The notes under the pieces were generated by a model. That model had not been told where the DNA came from, ran no database searches, and saw only the letters and a program-made list of their open reading frames with translations. The translations under genes and the position numbers were made by a program. DNA of 64,000 nucleotides, taken from Photobacterium profundum SS9. GTDB lineage: Bacteria > Pseudomonadota > Gammaproteobacteria > Enterobacterales > Vibrionaceae. The DNA lies in the NCBI RefSeq assembly GCF_000196255.1, contig NC_006371.1:386332-450331 (forward strand), read 5' to 3'. Positions 24,321 through 34,951 of this stretch are shown here, piece by piece; position 1 is the stretch's first letter, and each line of letters opens with the position of its first letter.

Positions 24321-26693
24321 ATGCCAATTAAACCCCTAAGTAGTGACAAGCTGTATCGAGTATCTGAATTGAATGGGTTAGATGCGGATTGCAAATCAAC
24401 GAAGCACTTAACACCATTAGATGAAATTGTGGGCCAAGAAAGGGCGCAGCAGGCGGTTGAGTTTGCTATGTCGATTAAAGAGAAAGGCTATAACATCTAT
24501 GCGATAGGTCGAAATGGCCTAGGTAAACGTACGATGGTGATGCGCTATTTAAATCGTCATGAGCCTAATGATAAAGAAAGTAGCCTATATGATTGGTGTT
24601 ATGTGGTTAATTTTGAGGAGACCCGTAGCCCGAAGGTATTGAAGTTGCCTGCAGGTACAGGCACTCAATTTAAAAAAGATATTGAAAAACTGATGCAACG
24701 TTTAGTCAAAGGCATGCCACTCGCTTTTGATAATGAAATGTATTATTCCCGAGCTGAAACGCTTAAAAATCAGCTGGCTGAAAAGCAAGAGGGTGCCCTC
24801 GCTAATTTAACGAAGCAGGCTAAAGAAAAAAGTATCAGCCTATCGCTAACCACGCAGGGTGATTATCAATTAGTTGCGATGAATGGTGAAGAGTTACACA
24901 CCGAAGAAACGTTTGATCAATTAACTGAAGAAGAAAGAAACCAGTTTGACGAGAATATCAATCAGTTTGAAGTGAAATTGCGTGGCATTGTTCGTCAGCT
25001 AACGGAGTGGGAAGAAAACTATACCGATAAGCAGCAGAAGCTGAACGAAGAAATAGCCTCTGAAGTTATCGTGCATTCGATCAAAGAATTAAAAGATAAG
25101 TACCAACGTCAGTCAGCAGTGAAGCACCATTTAGTGGCATTGGAAAAAGATATTCTCGAAAACTTGGATATCTTTTTAGAGGAAAACGAAGAGCAAGTTG
25201 CATTAGCCTACGCCGCATTAGACAAGAAAATGCCGCGCCGCTATCAAGTGAATGTGCTCGTCAGTCAAGATGACAATAAATTTCCGATCGTGGTTGAAGA
25301 AAATCCAAACTATCACGCTATTTTTGGCTATGTTGAAAATGCGACATTTAAAGGTACTGTTTTTACCGATTTTTCATTGATCCGTCCTGGTAGTTTGCAT
25401 CGTGCAAATGGTGGCGTGTTAATGATGGATGCAGTGAAAGTGCTTGAGCGTCCCTATGTATGGGATGGTTTGAAGCGTGCGCTCCGTTCACGCAAATTGA
25501 ATTTGAGTTCACTTGAACGTGAAGTAACGCTTTCAGGCACTATTTCGTTGGATCCTGAACCGATTCCGTTAGATGTGAAAATTATCTTGTTTGGTGATTA
25601 TCAGACGTATCAGTTGCTACTGCATTATGATCCTGAATTCAGTGAACTTTTTCGTGTGACGGCTGATTTTGAAGATGAGATGGTGCGTACCAATGAATCG
25701 GAAGAGCACTATGCGCGCTTCATTTCTAGTATCGTTCACGATAACAATATGTTGCATTGCGACCGTAAAGCGATTGCACGTGTGATTGAATACAGTTCTC
25801 GCCGGGCTGACGATCAGAATAAATTATCTCTGCATTCCGCCGATATTGCGAACTTACTCCGTGAAACCAATTATTGTGCGCGATCGTCGAATGCCACGAT
25901 GATCCGAACGCATCACGTTGAACAAGCACTACAGAATCAAGAAAAGCGCGTGAGTCGTTTAAAAGATCACGTCATGCACAGTTTCGTTACGGGTACGACG
26001 TTGCTTGATACTGAAGGTGCGTCTGTTGGGCAAGTTAATGCATTGGCCGTTATTGCGACGTCAGACTATCAGTTTGGGTCACCTAACCGAATTACGGCTA
26101 CCACAGCATTTGGCGAAGGCGATGTTTTCGACATTGAACGCAAAGTTGAATTAGGGGGAAGTATTCACTCAAAAGGGGTGATGATCCTATCTGCTTACTT
26201 AGCATCAATATTTGGTAAAACATCTAAAATCCCGTTAACCACACATTTAACCTTTGAGCAGTCGTACGGTGGTGTTGATGGTGATAGTGCATCAATGGCT
26301 GAATTGTGTGCCATTGTTTCTGCGTTTTCTCAACAGCCGATTCGTCAAGATGTGGCGATTACAGGTTCAATGAACCAGTTTGGTGATGCGCAACCAATTG
26401 GAGGTGTTAACGAGAAAATCGAAGGCTTCTTTGATGTGTGTGTCATCAAAGGGCGTAAACCCACTCAAGGCGTAATTATCCCTGCATCGAACGCGCATAA
26501 TTTGATGCTACGTAAAGATATTGTTGAGGCGGTAGAAAAAGGCAGTTTCCAGATATGGGCAATTAGCCATGTTAAAGAAGCTATCGAAATTCTTATGGGG
26601 ATGAAAGCTGGCATGCTAACAGAGCATGGCAATTATGATCTTGATTCTATCTTTGGTATTGCGCAGATCAAGTTGAATGGATTAAGAAAGTAA
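24321..26693 (+). CDS. LonB-like ATP-dependent protease (AAA and Lon-type protease domains)
   Basis: The 790-residue protein belongs to the Lon-related group annotated as LonB-like or YcbZ/LonH. It has an N-terminal ATPase half with a Walker A GRNGLGKRT (Lys69; Arg replaces the usual Ser/Thr next to Lys) and a long helical insertion (~residues 140-290, TEEERNQFDENINQFEVKLR). A RANGGVLMMDA Walker-B-like strand lies near residue 360. The C-terminal Lon protease domain has the Ser656-Lys699 dyad in GDSASMAE and GGVNEKIEG. It is expected to be cytoplasmic protein quality control. It is followed by a strong terminator and so is probably monocistronic. Confidence 0.9.
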   Translation: MPIKPLSSDKLYRVSELNGLDADCKSTKHLTPLDEIVGQERAQQAVEFAMSIKEKGYNIYAIGRNGLGKRTMVMRYLNRHEPNDKESSLYDWCYVVNFEETRSPKVLKLPAGTGTQFKKDIEKLMQRLVKGMPLAFDNEMYYSRAETLKNQLAEKQEGALANLTKQAKEKSISLSLTTQGDYQLVAMNGEELHTEETFDQLTEEERNQFDENINQFEVKLRGIVRQLTEWEENYTDKQQKLNEEIASEVIVHSIKELKDKYQRQSAVKHHLVALEKDILENLDIFLEENEEQVALAYAALDKKMPRRYQVNVLVSQDDNKFPIVVEENPNYHAIFGYVENATFKGTVFTDFSLIRPGSLHRANGGVLMMDAVKVLERPYVWDGLKRALRSRKLNLSSLEREVTLSGTISLDPEPIPLDVKIILFGDYQTYQLLLHYDPEFSELFRVTADFEDEMVRTNESEEHYARFISSIVHDNNMLHCDRKAIARVIEYSSRRADDQNKLSLHSADIANLLRETNYCARSSNATMIRTHHVEQALQNQEKRVSRLKDHVMHSFVTGTTLLDTEGASVGQVNALAVIATSDYQFGSPNRITATTAFGEGDVFDIERKVELGGSIHSKGVMILSAYLASIFGKTSKIPLTTHLTFEQSYGGVDGDSASMAELCAIVSAFSQQPIRQDVAITGSMNQFGDAQPIGGVNEKIEGFFDVCVIKGRKPTQGVIIPASNAHNLMLRKDIVEAVEKGSFQIWAISHVKEAIEILMGMKAGMLTEHGNYDLDSIFGIAQIKLNGLRK

Positions 26694-26727
26694 TTAGCAT
26701 ATAACACGAATGATGTGAATTGACAGA

Positions 26728-26760
26728 GCTGCATGGTAGTAACATACCATGCAGCTTTTT
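26728..26760 (+). terminator. Terminator after the LonB-like gene
   Basis: GCTGCATGGTA and TACCATGCAGC form an 11-bp perfect stem followed by TTTTTG, a canonical factor-independent terminator. Confidence 0.9.
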
Positions 26761-26901
26761 GTTTGATTTGCTTCCCGATAATGATCTTACAGTCTTTCCA
26801 CAATATTTGATTTCGATCAAATAGCCCCCAGAATTGAAAGTAATGCAACTAGTTGCTCCTATACTTGTTACATAACATCTAATGGTAACTTGAGTGGGTG
26901 A

Positions 26902-28578
26902 ATGATGATTGCACGTAGCCATGGATCGGAACACGCAGCAGAGGTCCGTAAATATTCTATTTTCTCTTTAACGATTAAAGGTAAGTTCACATTCTTCTTT
27001 CTGACGTTGGTTATTCTCGTTAGCTCATTGGCTGTACTTTCTATATTCAATTTAAGATTGATTGATCAAAATTGGAATAACTATCAGGTTGAGATAGTAT
27101 CCCGACAAACTCATTTACAAGCAATGAAAGCACACTTTGGCTATGGTGGAATGATCCATAATTTTAAGAATTATGTACTACGAGGCGATGATAAGTACTT
27201 ACCCCGAGTAGAAAATAATTATCAGCAGCTATCAACTCAAATTACTGCTTACCGTAACTTGTCTCAACTCAGTGCGGAGGAGCAAAAAGCGCTAAAGCTT
27301 ATATTATCAGTTGCTACCGCCTACCGTGATGCTGCTCAACAGGCTGCCAGTATGTACAGAAATGGCTACAATACACACGATATTGATGCTGCTGTGAAAA
27401 TTAATGATGCTCCGGCGCTGAAGGCTCTTGATGTTTTAAATCAGGCTTACTTGAATTTAACAAAAAGTATGAGTAAACAACTTAATGAACAGCTTTCGCT
27501 ATCAAGGTATGCGCTATTAGTTGGGGCGTCACTTATTCTATTATTCGTGAGTGGTAGTTTGTTGTTGCTATACACCAATGTGGTGGGACGTATTCAGTTG
27601 TTGGCATCTGTAAGTAAAGAGCTGGTTAACGGGGATGGGGACTTAACTCGCCGAGTTGAGATGAAAGGTGACGATGAACTTAGTGATGTTGCCAATAGCA
27701 TGAATCAATTTTTACAACAAGTACACCATGTGGTGAGTGAAGTTGTAGTAACGTCTAAAGCATTACAGCATGATGCTAATGTGTTGTCAGAGGCGAATCA
27801 GAGAGCTGCGGAGAGTGTTTCTCAGCAGCAGGCTGAAATTGAACAGGTTGCGACAGCAATTAATCAGTTTGCGGCCACTGTACAAGAGGTAGCCACTAGT
27901 GCCGAAGCAGCATCGGTATCGGCACAGCAGGCAACTAAACTAACGCGGGATGGTCAGCATGCGGTTACGACGAGTGCTGAGGGAATTCATAGTTTAGTTT
28001 CGCATCTGAATCAGGCGCAAGAGACAATTAATAGTGTTGAGTCAGGCGGTGAGGAGATTGGTACGGTACTTGATGTAATTCGTGGTATAGCGGAGCAGAC
28101 GAATTTATTAGCTTTGAATGCGGCGATAGAAGCGGCAAGAGCGGGTGAGCAAGGTCGGGGTTTTTCAGTTGTGGCTGACGAGGTTCGAAATTTAGCGACA
28201 CGGACTCAAACGTCAACTGCTGAAATCGATACGATGATCAGTGAGCTACAACTCAGTAGCCGCAGCGCTGTCACTGTCATGCATACCGGACATAATGAAG
28301 CGCTACAAAATGTGCAGTTATCAGATCAAGCTACTAACGCCTTGAACCAGATAGCGACGGCTGTTATACAAATATCTGCAGCCAACGAGCAAATCGCTGC
28401 GGCGGCGGAACAACAGCATGTCGTTTCTGAAGAAATAAATAGAAACATTCATAATATTAGCCAGTTAGCTGATGGTTCATCAGATTTGGCTCAGCAAAAT
28501 ACATCCGCAAGCCTGCAGTTGCAACAATTAAGTGAAAAACTGGGGCAACTCGTTGCTCAGTTTAAAGTTGCGAATTGA
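26902..28578 (+). CDS. Methyl-accepting chemotaxis protein
   Basis: The 558-residue transducer has a first membrane helix at ~33-53 and a periplasmic helical sensor of ~150 residues (with [19 protein letters not shown] near residue 81). A second membrane helix is at ~197-220, and a HAMP domain begins at [20 protein letters not shown]. The kinase-control tip is [20 protein letters not shown] near residue 400. There is no C-terminal CheR-binding pentapeptide. The ligand is unknown. ATG at 26905 is an alternative start. Sensor helices with a [14 protein letters not shown] motif also occur in other signalling proteins, but I cannot name the ligand. Confidence 0.92.
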   Translation: MMIARSHGSEHAAEVRKYSIFSLTIKGKFTFFFLTLVILVSSLAVLSIFNLRLIDQNWNNYQVEIVSRQTHLQAMKAHFGYGGMIHNFKNYVLRGDDKYLPRVENNYQQLSTQITAYRNLSQLSAEEQKALKLILSVATAYRDAAQQAASMYRNGYNTHDIDAAVKINDAPALKALDVLNQAYLNLTKSMSKQLNEQLSLSRYALLVGASLILLFVSGSLLLLYTNVVGRIQLLASVSKELVNGDGDLTRRVEMKGDDELSDVANSMNQFLQQVHHVVSEVVVTSKALQHDANVLSEANQRAAESVSQQQAEIEQVATAINQFAATVQEVATSAEAASVSAQQATKLTRDGQHAVTTSAEGIHSLVSHLNQAQETINSVESGGEEIGTVLDVIRGIAEQTNLLALNAAIEAARAGEQGRGFSVVADEVRNLATRTQTSTAEIDTMISELQLSSRSAVTVMHTGHNEALQNVQLSDQATNALNQIATAVIQISAANEQIAAAAEQQHVVSEEINRNIHNISQLADGSSDLAQQNTSASLQLQQLSEKLGQLVAQFKVAN

Positions 28579-28583
28579 CGGAC

Positions 28584-28661
28584 TATACCCAAGTTGCCTC
28601 AAGATGCTCGTTTCAGCAAAACTCGCTGAGAACACCCTGAATCCTCCATCTTGAGTTTATA
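28584..28661. repeat. Short derivative of the TATACCCAAG repeat family
   Basis: The repeat begins TATACCCAAGTTGCCTCAAG and ends with ATCCTCCATCTTGAG, matching the two ends of the 266-269-bp family with the middle deleted. It lies 5 bp after the chemoreceptor stop and just before the convergent yddG-like gene. Its hairpin potential means it could work as a terminator for either. Confidence 0.75.
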
Positions 28662-28666
28662 GGCAG

Positions 28667-29554
28667 CTATCTTTTATCTTTACTGAACCACCAACACAGC
28701 AGTGAAGATAGCGTCACCATTGCCACACCTTGCCAAAAACGTGTGGCTAGCGAAATATCTAAAATCCATGCGGATAAGAACGTTGAAAATATTGGCGTAA
28801 AGTACGATAGCGTTGCCAATAACATCATATTTCCCCCGATGATGCCGATATTCCACAACGCGTAACCGCTGCCCATTACAATGCCAGCCAAAAATAAATC
28901 AATCACAGATTGTGTGGTAAATACCAATGCCCCTTCATCACTGAAAAAGTACTTGATCCATAATGCGATAGCTGTCGCGATAAAGAACCATGTAATGGCA
29001 TTTTTTCCATTAGAAAGGTGTTTGGTAACATTACAATATATTGCCCATAAGAATGCACCAATTAACGCCATTGAATAACTTGCAGGGTTACTTGCTACAT
29101 TGCCAACTAAGCGTTCAAGGGAAAGGCCCTGATCACCGCTCATTGTCCACGCTACCCCAAAGAATGACAGTAAAATGGATGGGTAGATAATGACATTGAC
29201 TTTCTTTTTACTGGCAAGAACGGCTAATAATACCGTTAAAGAGGGCCATAAATAGTTAACAATACTGACTTCAATAGCTTGAAGACGATTATTTGCCATC
29301 CCCAAAGCTAAAGATAAGCAAATCTCATAACTTACAAATAAACCACCGCCAATGAATAGATAGCGGCTAGAGAATGAAGGCAAGCGTGGCGCACCTAATG
29401 TCACAATCAAAAACAGCGAACTCACGCTATAAATCATCGCTGCGCCACCAATAGGACCTAGTTGTTCTGCCACATTTCGGAGCAACCCCACCGTTAAGCT
29501 CCACAGCACAATGGCTGCACATCCAGCGAGGGTGAATTTGTAGGAACTGATCAC
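28667..29554 (-). CDS. yddG: YddG-like EamA/DMT-family exporter
   Basis: The 295-residue inner-membrane protein has ten predicted hydrophobic helices in two EamA repeats. The N-terminal AGCAAIVLWSLTVGLLRNVAE and the stretch EVSIVNYLWPSLTVLLAVLA resemble YddG, the aromatic amino acid and drug/metabolite exporter. The substrate is inferred from similarity. It is a single gene, convergent with the chemoreceptor to its left. Confidence 0.8.
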   Translation of the reverse strand: MISSYKFTLAGCAAIVLWSLTVGLLRNVAEQLGPIGGAAMIYSVSSLFLIVTLGAPRLPSFSSRYLFIGGGLFVSYEICLSLALGMANNRLQAIEVSIVNYLWPSLTVLLAVLASKKKVNVIIYPSILLSFFGVAWTMSGDQGLSLERLVGNVASNPASYSMALIGAFLWAIYCNVTKHLSNGKNAITWFFIATAIALWIKYFFSDEGALVFTTQSVIDLFLAGIVMGSGYALWNIGIIGGNMMLLATLSYFTPIFSTFLSAWILDISLATRFWQGVAMVTLSSLLCWWFSKDKR

Positions 29555-29779
29555 ATATAACCTCTAATAATACAGCAAGATAAAAAGTGATTAGATCATG
29601 ATGCAGAAGGTAGGGCAAGAACAACAATGTAAATTATAAAGAATAATAAATAGGTGAAATCGGTAGGTGGTAAATAAATGTTTTTTAAAGGCAATGTTGG
29701 TGATAAATACCAAAGGTAATTCGGTTGAATAATGTTAATTGAGGCGGGGGTTATTGTATAGATCCGATGTGTTATTCGT

Positions 29780-29825
29780 GTTGATACTTTATTCTACTTG
29801 GGTATCTATAAAATAAAGTATCAAC
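29780..29825. other. 14-bp perfect inverted repeat before a chemoreceptor 3' end
   Basis: GTTGATACTTTATT (29780-29793) and AATAAAGTATCAAC (29812-29825) form a perfect 14-bp stem with an 18-base loop that includes CTTGGGTAT. It lies 18 bp beyond the stop of the gene at 29844. No long T-run follows, so it may be a weak terminator or a relic of a mobile repeat. Confidence 0.6.
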
Positions 29826-29843
29826 GTGGGTTTTAAAGGATGT

Positions 29844-31472
29844 TTAATTTTGCATTGTAAAAGTACCGAGCTTTTCATTTAAGCTTTTAGAAATGGTCGT
29901 TAGGTTTTCAGATAGTTGGGCGGTTAAGTTTGATTGATTAGTTGCATCTTTAGCTGCATCGTAAACTTCATTGATATTTTTGTTGATTTCATTTGACGTT
30001 GTTTGCTGTTCTTCTGCTGAAGCTGCAATTTGGTGGCTCATATTTTGTATAAGATTGACGGCTGTTTTTATGTCATTAAGTGAATCTTGGGCTGCCTCTG
30101 TTTTTTGAACCGCGTTATTTGCGCTTAATAGATTTTGTTCCATTTTTGATACTGCATTGCTGGTTTCAATTTGGAGTTTCTCTATCATTTCAGAAATCTC
30201 ACTTGCGCTTCCTTGAGTGCTGCTTGCAAGGTTTCGAACCTCTTCAGCAACAACGGCAAAACCTTTGCCTTGTTCACCAGCACGTGCGGCTTCTATAGCA
30301 GCATTGAGGGCTAGAAGGTTTGTTTGCGTCGCGATCCCCTTGATTGTGTCAAGGATGGTGTTGATATTCTTTGTCTCTTGGGCGAGAGTACTGATGACAT
30401 CTGAGACTTGCGTAATATCATCTGAGAGTACGGTGATATCGTTGTTCATCACTTTGACCACGTTAATACCTGAATCACTGTATTCATCCGCTTTTATCGC
30501 AGCATCTGCTGCGCTGATTGTATTCTGTGTAACCTCTGTCACTGTTGCTGTCATTTCCAGCATGGCCGTCGCGGTAAGCTCAAGTTGTTCGGTTTGCTTT
30601 ATTGCGCCTTTACTTGTTTGCGCTGCAGATGATGCGAGATCGGATGAGGCTGTTAGTAATTCTTTCGTAATGCTATTTATATCGTTGATAAGTGACCTAA
30701 GTTTGTCTAGTGTTTTGTTGTAGGATTTGCCTAACTGCGATAATTCATTTTTACCTTGATCGTTAGTGACTTTATAAGAAAGATCACCTTGTTCTAACTT
30801 CAGCATTCCCTTAACAACGGTGGCAATGTTTGTTCGGATGTATGAAGAGATTAAGTGTGAGATGAGGAAGCCAATAAAGCCAAAAATTAGAATGATGGTT
30901 GCGGTGTACATTAGCGTATCGCGTTCTGCATTACTAAATGCTTGTGAACGTTCACTTTTTAGTACTATTTCATCACTTTTTGCTGCCGCGAGTATCTGCC
31001 TGATACTGTCGACATATTGCTTTCCAGTGCCCGAGTTAACATATTCAATGGTATTGCCGTTGTTTTTGCTTAAGTTGATACCCGGTTGTAAAACATTCGT
31101 TACCCAACTTTCTAGCTTTGCTTCAATTTCGAGGAATCGCTGAGTTTGGGTTTTGTTGTCTGCGGTTAACGTTAGTAGTGTTGATAGGGATTGTTTTACA
31201 GCTTCGACCCCTCCTTTATAGGGTTCTAAGAATTCTTCATTATTGGTAATCATAAAGCCGCGATAACCTGTTTCCATATTGACAACGTTTAAAAGGGTAT
31301 AATCAATTTTATCTATAACTACATAAGTATGCTCAACCCACTCGTTTGATGTCTTTGCTCTTTCTGTTGAAAAATAAAGTATTCCGAAAATGATAGCGAA
31401 TGAGATAAGTGGTACAAAAGCAGAAAACGTGAGCATCACTTTGATGGTGAGGTTGTTAAAGTATTTTTGCAT
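29844..31472 (-). CDS. Methyl-accepting chemotaxis protein with CHASE3-type sensor
   Basis: The 542-residue transducer has a membrane helix at ~13-33 and a CHASE3-like periplasmic domain. The CHASE3 hallmark [20 protein letters not shown] is near residue 58. A second membrane helix is at ~190-210, and HAMP is followed by the signalling domain with tip [20 protein letters not shown] near residue 390. There is no obvious CheR-tether pentapeptide. The ligand is unknown. It stands alone and is transcribed opposite to the chemoreceptor at 26902. Confidence 0.92.
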   Translation of the reverse strand: MQKYFNNLTIKVMLTFSAFVPLISFAIIFGILYFSTERAKTSNEWVEHTYVVIDKIDYTLLNVVNMETGYRGFMITNNEEFLEPYKGGVEAVKQSLSTLLTLTADNKTQTQRFLEIEAKLESWVTNVLQPGINLSKNNGNTIEYVNSGTGKQYVDSIRQILAAAKSDEIVLKSERSQAFSNAERDTLMYTATIILIFGFIGFLISHLISSYIRTNIATVVKGMLKLEQGDLSYKVTNDQGKNELSQLGKSYNKTLDKLRSLINDINSITKELLTASSDLASSAAQTSKGAIKQTEQLELTATAMLEMTATVTEVTQNTISAADAAIKADEYSDSGINVVKVMNNDITVLSDDITQVSDVISTLAQETKNINTILDTIKGIATQTNLLALNAAIEAARAGEQGKGFAVVAEEVRNLASSTQGSASEISEMIEKLQIETSNAVSKMEQNLLSANNAVQKTEAAQDSLNDIKTAVNLIQNMSHQIAASAEEQQTTSNEINKNINEVYDAAKDATNQSNLTAQLSENLTTISKSLNEKLGTFTMQN

Positions 31473-31737
31473 AAGATCCCTCTTTTGCCTTGGAAGTTAT
31501 TCTTACTCTAGGATAGATATAGGCAAATGCAAAAATAAAGACTGGATTTCTAGACAGTACTCTCGGTGTTGCATATTTTTGGGTGCTGCTTGTTAACACG
31601 ATACAGAGGTTGTCAATGATGTATTAGTTTTTGTTTTAGATGAATAAAATACAATAAAGCACTCAGTTATTCTTGTTCTTATAAGAGTAACAAGGCGCTT
31701 TATGTTTTTAGACAGTTGTACAGTTTGTCAACGCTAC

Positions 31738-32445
31738 TTAGTTAAGCTTTTCATCATTCACTACTTTGCCATCTTTAATGCTAAGAATACGTTTAGTACG
31801 GTGTGCTAGGGCATTATCGTGAGTCACAATAATTAAGGTACATCCTTCTTGGTGTAACTCATTAAAGAGCATTTCAATCTCGGCGCCTGATTTTGAATCC
31901 AAAGCCCCTGTGGGTTCATCTGCCAGTATGATTTGCGGGTCATTAACGAGGGCGCGAGCAATGGCAACCCGTTGTTTTTGACCTCCAGAAAGTTGATTGG
32001 GCTTGTGGTTCATACGGTCGCCCAATCCTACGCGTTTTAATAGCTCTGCCGCTTTGGCTCGGCGTGTTTTTGTATTTACGCCAGCATAGACCAGGGGTAG
32101 TGCGACATTTTCTAAAGCTGTGGCGTACTCCAGTAAATTAAAACTTTGGAATACGAAACCAATTTTACTGTTACGAATGGCAGAGAGTTGCGTGCTGCTT
32201 AAGGCGGATACATCATTATTGTCTAGTTGATAATTACCCGAAGTCGGTTTATCTAAACACCCTAGTACATTCATAAGTGTCGATTTACCTGAACCCGATG
32301 GCCCGAGAATTGATAAGAATTCACCTTTATAAATGGTCAGATCTACATCATCGAGAGCGTAAATCTCTTCATTACCATTTTTATAGTGCTTACTAATGCC
32401 GTTAAGCTGAACGAGAGGCTTGGTGTGTGTCGAAATAGGGTTCAT
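31738..32445 (-). CDS. ABC transporter ATPase, MacB/LolD type
   Basis: The 235-residue ATPase has Walker A GPSGSGKST (near residue 51), the signature LSGGQKQR, Walker B IILADEPTGALD and the H-loop IIVTHD. It belongs to the MacB-type exporter group. It is the last of five same-strand genes (adaptor, outer-membrane factor, permease, permease, ATPase) and starts 6 bp after the permease stop. It would power export of a macrolide, peptide or siderophore-like substrate, which is not identifiable. Confidence 0.92.
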   Translation of the reverse strand: MNPISTHTKPLVQLNGISKHYKNGNEEIYALDDVDLTIYKGEFLSILGPSGSGKSTLMNVLGCLDKPTSGNYQLDNNDVSALSSTQLSAIRNSKIGFVFQSFNLLEYATALENVALPLVYAGVNTKTRRAKAAELLKRVGLGDRMNHKPNQLSGGQKQRVAIARALVNDPQIILADEPTGALDSKSGAEIEMLFNELHQEGCTLIIVTHDNALAHRTKRILSIKDGKVVNDEKLN

Positions 32446-32451
32446 GAATGC

Positions 32452-33747
32452 TTACTCACTTTGCAATGCTTCTAATGGTGTAATACTGGCGGCGTGACGA
32501 GTGGGAAACCATGCTGCTGCGATACCAACAATACTTAATGCTAAAATAACGAGGCTAACGATAGCGAAAGATAATTCAGGAATGGGTTGCCCGAGATAAT
32601 CATATAATCCATTACCTTGAATGGGGATGTTTTGCAGTAGGCTCACTAAGCCGTATGTTAGGCCTAAGCCAATAAGACCTCCGACAGAGATGGTGATAAA
32701 GGCTTGAGTCAAATAATGCAATTTGATGTCGTTAGGTGTTGCCCCAACCGCCATTCTTACCCCGATGTCACGGGTGGCTCGCTTTACGGTGGCGTACATC
32801 ACGTTGGCTATGCCAATACCAGCAACGGCTAATGTAACGAGCCCAATAATGCCCAAAAAGCTTTGCAACCCGATTAAAAATTGGCGCATGGTTTTTTGTC
32901 TTAACAACATGTCTTGTGTTTGAACGAGCTGTTCATCATCCATGCTTGCGCCATATTTTCGAGCAATAACTTGTTTAGCCATAGTGGCAACTTTCTCACG
33001 ATCTACGCCTTGAACTGGCTGAATATTAATTGCACCAATGGGCAAATTAGCATTGAAGCGTGACCATGTTGTAAAGGGGACGAAAATAGCAAAATCAATC
33101 GGCGTGCCATTTTCTATATTGGAGGTATTAGACTTTAGTACCCCAATAACGGTGAAATTTTCTTCACCGACCTTCACTTGCTTTCCGATAGGGGAGGTCG
33201 TTAAGTCGGGGATGTTATCCCAATCGAAGTCATCATCTTCATTGAATAGACTGACTGCCGCATTGTGGCCGATAACAATGACTTTACGTTGTTCTTTCAT
33301 ATCTAAAGGATTGAACCAACGACCGCCAGAGGCTATTTCTAAACCCGTCAAAGCTTGGTATTGAGGATAAACGGCTAAGGGTTGCTGCCATGTACCGTTA
33401 TCGTTATACCTAACGTCTTCTGCCCATGTTGCACTTGGCTCGGCGTATTCAATTGAAGGTAGTGCGCGCAATACATTTACATCATCCGGTTTAAGATTGA
33501 GCTGTTTTCCTTTTGAAAATTGACCGTAGTCTTTCGTTGCAAAACCACCCGTTAACATGATCAGATTACCGTTACCATTGCTGGTGGTACGAATAAGACC
33601 TTGGCGCAAACCTTCTCCAATCGCGAGCATTGAAGCGATAGAAACTGTTGCCCATACAATGGCTAAAATCGTTAGCCCTAGGCGCATTTTCTCTGCGGTC
33701 ATTTCGTGTATTATTTGTCGTAATGGCAGCATGTTATGCCCTCGCAC
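32452..33747 (-). CDS. MacB-type ABC permease
   Basis: The 431-residue permease has the MacB/FtsX layout: one N-terminal membrane helix (LGLTILAIVWATVSIASMLA), a large periplasmic domain (~residues 50-290) and three C-terminal helices. The C-terminal part carries ATRDIGVRMAVGATPNDI, the cytoplasmic coupling motif of the FtsX domain. Its start overlaps the preceding permease gene by 14 bp. It probably forms a heterodimer with the paralogous permease encoded upstream. Confidence 0.9.
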   Translation of the reverse strand: MRGHNMLPLRQIIHEMTAEKMRLGLTILAIVWATVSIASMLAIGEGLRQGLIRTTSNGNGNLIMLTGGFATKDYGQFSKGKQLNLKPDDVNVLRALPSIEYAEPSATWAEDVRYNDNGTWQQPLAVYPQYQALTGLEIASGGRWFNPLDMKEQRKVIVIGHNAAVSLFNEDDDFDWDNIPDLTTSPIGKQVKVGEENFTVIGVLKSNTSNIENGTPIDFAIFVPFTTWSRFNANLPIGAINIQPVQGVDREKVATMAKQVIARKYGASMDDEQLVQTQDMLLRQKTMRQFLIGLQSFLGIIGLVTLAVAGIGIANVMYATVKRATRDIGVRMAVGATPNDIKLHYLTQAFITISVGGLIGLGLTYGLVSLLQNIPIQGNGLYDYLGQPIPELSFAIVSLVILALSIVGIAAAWFPTRHAASITPLEALQSE

Positions 33748-34951
33748 TTAACGCGATAACAGGCGTAAGGTTCGATGCCCGGCGTGCCGGAAAGAAAGAG
33801 GCTAATAGCGCTAAAATAGCGGTAACAAACAGTGCCATCATGATGGCATCCAGGGTCATTATCAGGCTGCCAAGCCATTCTGGTAATCCCACTTGATTCA
33901 TTAGAGCAACTAAACCATAAGAAATGCTAACGCCGAGTGCGGTGCCCATTGTCACTAAGATTCCGCCCTCAAGTAGAAATTGCACCAGAATATTATTGGG
34001 AGTAGCACCAATGGCCAGCCTTACGCCAATTTCACGTGTGCGTTCGGTAACCGATAAAAACATGATATTGGCGACACCTAATGCACCAACCGCTAAGGTC
34101 ATTGCACCACTTGCCCCAAGAAACATTTGGATACCACGTAGCAAAGCGGTAAAAAATTTCGCGTCTTGGCTAAAGTCGGGTAACCAAACAGCCCGTTTAT
34201 CTGTTGGGTCAAAATGTTTTTGGTTAGCAAAGAATGACAGTAGGTTTTGACGAAGAATAACACCTGAAATACCTTCTGCTGGCGTTACCATAATTTGACT
34301 GGGTTTATCGTTCCACAGATCGGAGAAGGTCGTATTGGGAATGATCACTTGGTTATCTTCCCGCCCCATTGAAATGCCCCCCTCACTTTGCTGAGTAATG
34401 CCTGAAACTAAGAAAGGAATGCCATTTACCTTTAACTTATCACCCAGGGTTAAATTACCTTGTTTTGCTAACTGCCAACCAATAATGGCAATGCGGTTAT
34501 GGTTGTTAAGGTCGCTTTTGTTGATGTTACGCGACCCTAGTATGAGTTTTACTTTACGCATATCAACATAGTGATTATCAACACCACGCACATAACCGGG
34601 TAGGGTGTGCCCCGTGATGTCTGTGACGCTGGCATCCCATTTTCGGTATAACACCGATACTGCTTTTATCGCTGATTGTTTTTCTAATAACCGAAATTCA
34701 GGTTCAGAGAGTGTGATTTGGCGCCGTGCGGGCAATCCTTGCCAAGGCTTACTGGTCATTTCTGGCACGGCTAGCTGTGTGTCACTCATTAATAATGAAA
34801 ATGACTTGGCGTTTACCTGATAAAAGCCTTCACCTAATGCCATTAGCACTAAGACAGAAACGATTCCCCACACAATAGCAATAATGGCCAGTAGACTGCG
34901 AAGCCTATGGGCAAACAACATTTGCACTATTTGCTGTAACATTGGCATCAT
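33734..34951 (-). CDS. MacB-type ABC permease (paralogue)
   Basis: The 405-residue protein has the same topology as the next gene: N-terminal helix LLAIIAIVWGIVSVLVLMAL, a periplasmic domain and an FtsX-type C-terminus with ERTREIGVRLAIGATPNNIL. Two separate half-permeases replace the single MacB protein, where ATPase and permease are fused. Its start overlaps the outer-membrane factor gene by 4 bp, so translation is likely coupled. Confidence 0.9.
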   Translation of the reverse strand: MMPMLQQIVQMLFAHRLRSLLAIIAIVWGIVSVLVLMALGEGFYQVNAKSFSLLMSDTQLAVPEMTSKPWQGLPARRQITLSEPEFRLLEKQSAIKAVSVLYRKWDASVTDITGHTLPGYVRGVDNHYVDMRKVKLILGSRNINKSDLNNHNRIAIIGWQLAKQGNLTLGDKLKVNGIPFLVSGITQQSEGGISMGREDNQVIIPNTTFSDLWNDKPSQIMVTPAEGISGVILRQNLLSFFANQKHFDPTDKRAVWLPDFSQDAKFFTALLRGIQMFLGASGAMTLAVGALGVANIMFLSVTERTREIGVRLAIGATPNNILVQFLLEGGILVTMGTALGVSISYGLVALMNQVGLPEWLGSLIMTLDAIMMALFVTAILALLASFFPARRASNLTPVIALSARA